Origin: Collinsella aerofaciens
Lineage (GTDB): Bacteria > Actinomycetota > Coriobacteriia > Coriobacteriales > Coriobacteriaceae
Assembly: GCA_014846205.1 (NCBI GenBank)
Contig: RKAY01000147.1
Span: forward strand, 1 to 7,619
DNA length: 7,619 nucleotides
Reading direction: 5' to 3'
Shown here piece by piece: positions 5,632 through 7,619 of this stretch; the stretch's first letter is position 1, and the number at the start of each line of letters is the position of its first letter. A model generated the notes under the pieces. That model had not been told where the DNA came from and searched no databases. It saw nothing but the letters and a program-made list of their open reading frames with translations. Both the position numbers and the translations under genes were made by a program.

Positions 5632-6792
5632 ATGAAGATGGTCGAGTGGATCGTTCGTCGTGCGCAGGGCGACCGTGCGCGCGTGGGAACGTTGACGGGT
5701 GCGGTGTGTATTCTCGCCAATGTGGCGCTATGTGCTGCGAAGGGTGCAATTGGCGTGCTGTCGGGATCGGTTTCGATCGTGGCGGACGCTATGAACAACC
5801 TGTCCGACGCCAGCTCGAATATCGTGAGCGTGCTGGGCTTTAAGCTGGCGGGCAAGCCGGCAGACCCCGAGCATCCTTACGGGCATGGCCGTTACGAGTA
5901 TCTCTCGGGTCTGGTCGTGGCGGCGCTCGTGCTGTTGATCGGCCTTGAGCTTATCAAGTCCTCGGTTGAGCGCGTCATCCACCCCGAACCTGTCGAGTTC
6001 TCGCTTGCCCTGGTGGTAGTCCTTGCGCTTTCGATGGTCGTTAAGCTGTGGATGGCGGCCCTCAACCAAAAGCTCGGCGATCGTATTGAGTCCGAGACGC
6101 TGCATGCGACCGCGCAAGATTCTAAGAACGATGTCCTTGCCACAGGCGCCGTGTTAGCGTGCGCCATTGTTTCGCAGGTGACGCACATCAATCTTGACGC
6201 ATGGGTCGGCCTTGCCGTTGGCGCCTATATTGGCTGGAGCGGTTTTGAACTCATCCAGGATACGGTGAGCCCGCTTTTGGGCCAGGCGCCCGATCCTAAG
6301 CTGGTCAAGCACATTCGAGACAAGATCATGAGCTACCCCGGCGTTTTGGGCGTTCACGATTTGATGGTTCACGACTACGGCCCGGGCAGGAAGTTTGCAA
6401 GTGCGCATGCCGAGATGGCGGCCGAGGCCAGCCCGCTGGAAAGTCACGACACGCTCGATAACATCGAACAGTCGTTTAGGGACGAAGACGGCATGATTGT
6501 CACGCTTCACTACGATCCCATTGTGACCGATGACCCCAAGGTGGCGAGCATGCGCTTGCGCATTCACGCCATGGCCCAACAGATCGATAGCCGCCTCTCG
6601 ATTCATGACCTGCGCTGTGTGCCGGGCCCCACGCACACCAACGTGATCTTTGACTGCGTGCGTCCCTCGGATCTGCAGATGAGTGCCGAAGACGTAAAGC
6701 ACGCGCTGGCACAACGGGTCGAATCGGAATATCCCAAGTCGGTCGCCAAGATTACGATCGACGAAGACTACGTAGGGCATACCCACGAGTAG
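5632..6792 (+). CDS. Cation diffusion facilitator, Mn-type signature, duplicated C-terminal domain
   Basis: This is a membrane metal/proton antiporter of the cation diffusion facilitator family, which exports divalent metals from the cytoplasm. It has 386 residues; about 300 is usual. Six membrane segments are visible at roughly 20-40, 45-68, 91-110, 122-142, 165-183 and 187-207. The metal site reads N55-x3-D59 in the second segment (NNLSD) and D163-x3-D167 in the fifth (DSKND). This is the N/D-D/D pattern linked to manganese exporters such as MntE, unlike the D/D-H/D set of zinc transporters like YiiP. HPYGHGRYEYLSG (81-93) is typical of the family. The usual cytoplasmic dimerisation domain covers about 222-300. 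A further stretch, 303-386, has the same layout (IHDLRCVPGPTHTNVIFD) and looks like a second copy. Both ATG 5632 and ATG 5638 are possible starts; GGGGG at 5624-5628 is better spaced for 5638. Manganese is an inference from the motif. Confidence 0.9.
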   Translation: MKMVEWIVRRAQGDRARVGTLTGAVCILANVALCAAKGAIGVLSGSVSIVADAMNNLSDASSNIVSVLGFKLAGKPADPEHPYGHGRYEYLSGLVVAALVLLIGLELIKSSVERVIHPEPVEFSLALVVVLALSMVVKLWMAALNQKLGDRIESETLHATAQDSKNDVLATGAVLACAIVSQVTHINLDAWVGLAVGAYIGWSGFELIQDTVSPLLGQAPDPKLVKHIRDKIMSYPGVLGVHDLMVHDYGPGRKFASAHAEMAAEASPLESHDTLDNIEQSFRDEDGMIVTLHYDPIVTDDPKVASMRLRIHAMAQQIDSRLSIHDLRCVPGPTHTNVIFDCVRPSDLQMSAEDVKHALAQRVESEYPKSVAKITIDEDYVGHTHE

Positions 6793-6831
6793 GGCTGCGC
6801 CTGCAAGGTAACTGAAGCAGAAGGGGAGAGC

Positions 6832-7458
6832 ATGAAGCGCCTATACCTACTCCGCCACGGTCAGACGGAGTTCAACGTCAAAAAGCTGGTCCAGGGCCGC
6901 TGTGATTCACCGCTGACCGACCTGGGCCGCAAACAAGCGGGAATGGCGGCCGCATGGCTTAAGGACCACGGCGTCGTTCCCGACAAAGTGGTCTCTTCGC
7001 CCTTAGGCCGAGCCATGGACACAGCTCAGCTCGTCGCTACCGAACTCCTCGGCCCGGACGCTGCCGTCGAGCCCTGCGAAGGCATCATCGAGCGTAGCTA
7101 CGGCTCCTTCGAGGAAGGCCCCCACGACGCGCTACCCACCGACGTCTGGGACCCGGGCGAGGACCTGGTCCCCTTCGGAGGAGAAGGAAGCCAGGCGCTG
7201 CAAGAACGTATGGTGGACACCCTCACCAATCTCATGGGCTCCGAGGGCATCGAAACCCTCCTAGCAGTAAGCCACGGCAGCGCCAGCCGCCAATTCATCA
7301 AGGCTGCAGCTCCAGAGGGCTTCGAGCTCCCAACAAAACTCCCCAACTGCGCCATCATGATCTTCGATTTTGATGAGGCAAAGTCGGGAGAAGAAGGCGA
7401 CGCGCCCCAATCCAAGTTCATCTTGCAGCAAATCATCGATCCTCAACAAAGTAATTAG
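6832..7458 (+). CDS. Histidine phosphatase family protein (phosphoglycerate-mutase-like)
   Basis: This is a cytosolic phosphatase or mutase of the histidine phosphatase superfamily, which works through a phosphohistidine intermediate. It has 208 residues, a usual size for the GpmB/CobC-like branch. The catalytic pocket is complete: LLRHGQTEFN at 6-15 with R8 and nucleophile H9, SSPLGRAMDTA at 55-65 with R60, the acid residue E87 in ERSYGSFEEG, and H148 in VSHG. The QGRCDSPLTDLGRKQA stretch (21-36) is also typical. These residues do not settle the substrate, so it could be a broad phosphatase or act on a specific sugar or cofactor phosphate; I assign no symbol. AAGGGG at 6821-6826 is 5 bases before ATG 6832. 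The gene begins 39 bases after the metal transporter with no terminator between, so cotranscription is likely. Leucine codon use differs from the genes upstream (several CTA, many CTC). Confidence 0.9.
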   Translation: MKRLYLLRHGQTEFNVKKLVQGRCDSPLTDLGRKQAGMAAAWLKDHGVVPDKVVSSPLGRAMDTAQLVATELLGPDAAVEPCEGIIERSYGSFEEGPHDALPTDVWDPGEDLVPFGGEGSQALQERMVDTLTNLMGSEGIETLLAVSHGSASRQFIKAAAPEGFELPTKLPNCAIMIFDFDEAKSGEEGDAPQSKFILQQIIDPQQSN

Positions 7459-7522
7459 CTGAGCGAGCAGAGTTAAGCAGACATCAACGTGTCGTCTCCC
7501 GAGCACGGCGGAGGGCCGGAGA

Positions 7523-7619
7523 AATATATTAAGGTCATCGCGAGTTCCGCACGCAAAGGAGAGCACTTAATGTGCTCTCCGTCTTGCGCAGGACTGTAGA
7601 GCAGGGACCTTAATATATT
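7523..7619. repeat. 97-base nested palindrome with 14-bp terminal inverted repeat
   Basis: The outer arms aatatattaaggtc (7523-7536) and gaccttaatatatt (7606-7619) are perfect inverted repeats. Inside them, 7543-7556 pairs with 7584-7595 with bulges (AGT-CC with GGACT, GC with GC, GCAA with TTGC). A perfect 9-pair hairpin sits at the centre. The outer and middle stems are separated by an unpaired internal loop (7537-7542 against 7596-7605). The right arm ends at the last base of the window, so the repeat may be longer. It could be a miniature inverted-repeat element, a structured RNA or a complex transcription stop; the sequence alone does not decide. The 64 bases between the phosphatase stop and this element show nothing I can name. 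Confidence 0.7.
7558..7580. other. Central perfect hairpin of the nested palindrome
   Basis: The arms ggagagcac (7558-7566) and gtgctctcc (7572-7580) pair over all 9 positions around the loop ttaat. On the + strand it is followed by gtcttgcg, with no T-run. On the - strand it is followed by only three Ts, so it is at best a weak terminator for a gene arriving from the right. Confidence 0.7.

Noticed and set aside
7459..7522. A simple terminator directly after the phosphatase gene
   Set aside because: Only short ctcc/ggag pairings are present and there is no T-run, so nothing can be supported there.
1..7619. CRISPR array, tRNA, rRNA, transposase or toxin-antitoxin genes
   Set aside because: No spaced direct repeats, no cloverleaf-like or ribosomal sequence, and no transposase or toxin-like product is visible on either strand.

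Overview
The window is a dense, high-GC bacterial segment with every gene on the + strand. It looks like a Coriobacteriia-type actinobacterium; a gut Collinsella-like organism is my best guess. That guess rests on the GC-rich composition combined with a Firmicute-like order of fatty-acid genes and a fused carboxyltransferase gene. It comes from sequence style, not from a database match.

Positions 1-4231 are the distal part of a type II fatty-acid synthesis operon: the 3' end of fabF, then accB, fabZ, accC and a single-frame accD-accA fusion. The genes are separated by 3, 9 and 10 bases, and the last pair overlaps by 14 bases. Together they encode an entire acetyl-CoA carboxylase: biotin carrier (AccB), biotin carboxylase (AccC) and both carboxyltransferase halves in one chain (AccDA). 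Acetyl-CoA carboxylase makes malonyl-CoA. FabZ (dehydration) and FabF (condensation) are steps of the elongation cycle that uses malonyl units. The operon promoter and any lipid-responsive operator lie upstream of the window.

Positions 4226-5556 hold a lone PTS-type EIIC membrane permease gene without EIIA or EIIB domains. It is bracketed by two related gacaaaggg-containing palindromes, and a convincing Rho-independent terminator follows the second. The first palindrome overlaps both the accDA stop codon and a candidate start codon of the permease.

Positions 5557-7458 hold a cation diffusion facilitator with a manganese-type metal-site signature and an apparent second C-terminal domain. A histidine-phosphatase (phosphoglycerate-mutase-like) gene follows 39 bases later and may be cotranscribed. 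The phosphatase gene has visibly different leucine codon use from the genes before it.

Positions 7459-7619 contain no gene that I can support. The last 97 bases form a nested palindrome: a perfect 14-bp outer inverted repeat, a bulged middle stem and a perfect 9-bp inner hairpin. It ends exactly at the window edge, so it may extend further. This palindrome, the paired repeats around the permease and the double-domain metal transporter are the parts most worth a second look. I see no clear evidence of a wholly new multi-gene system.
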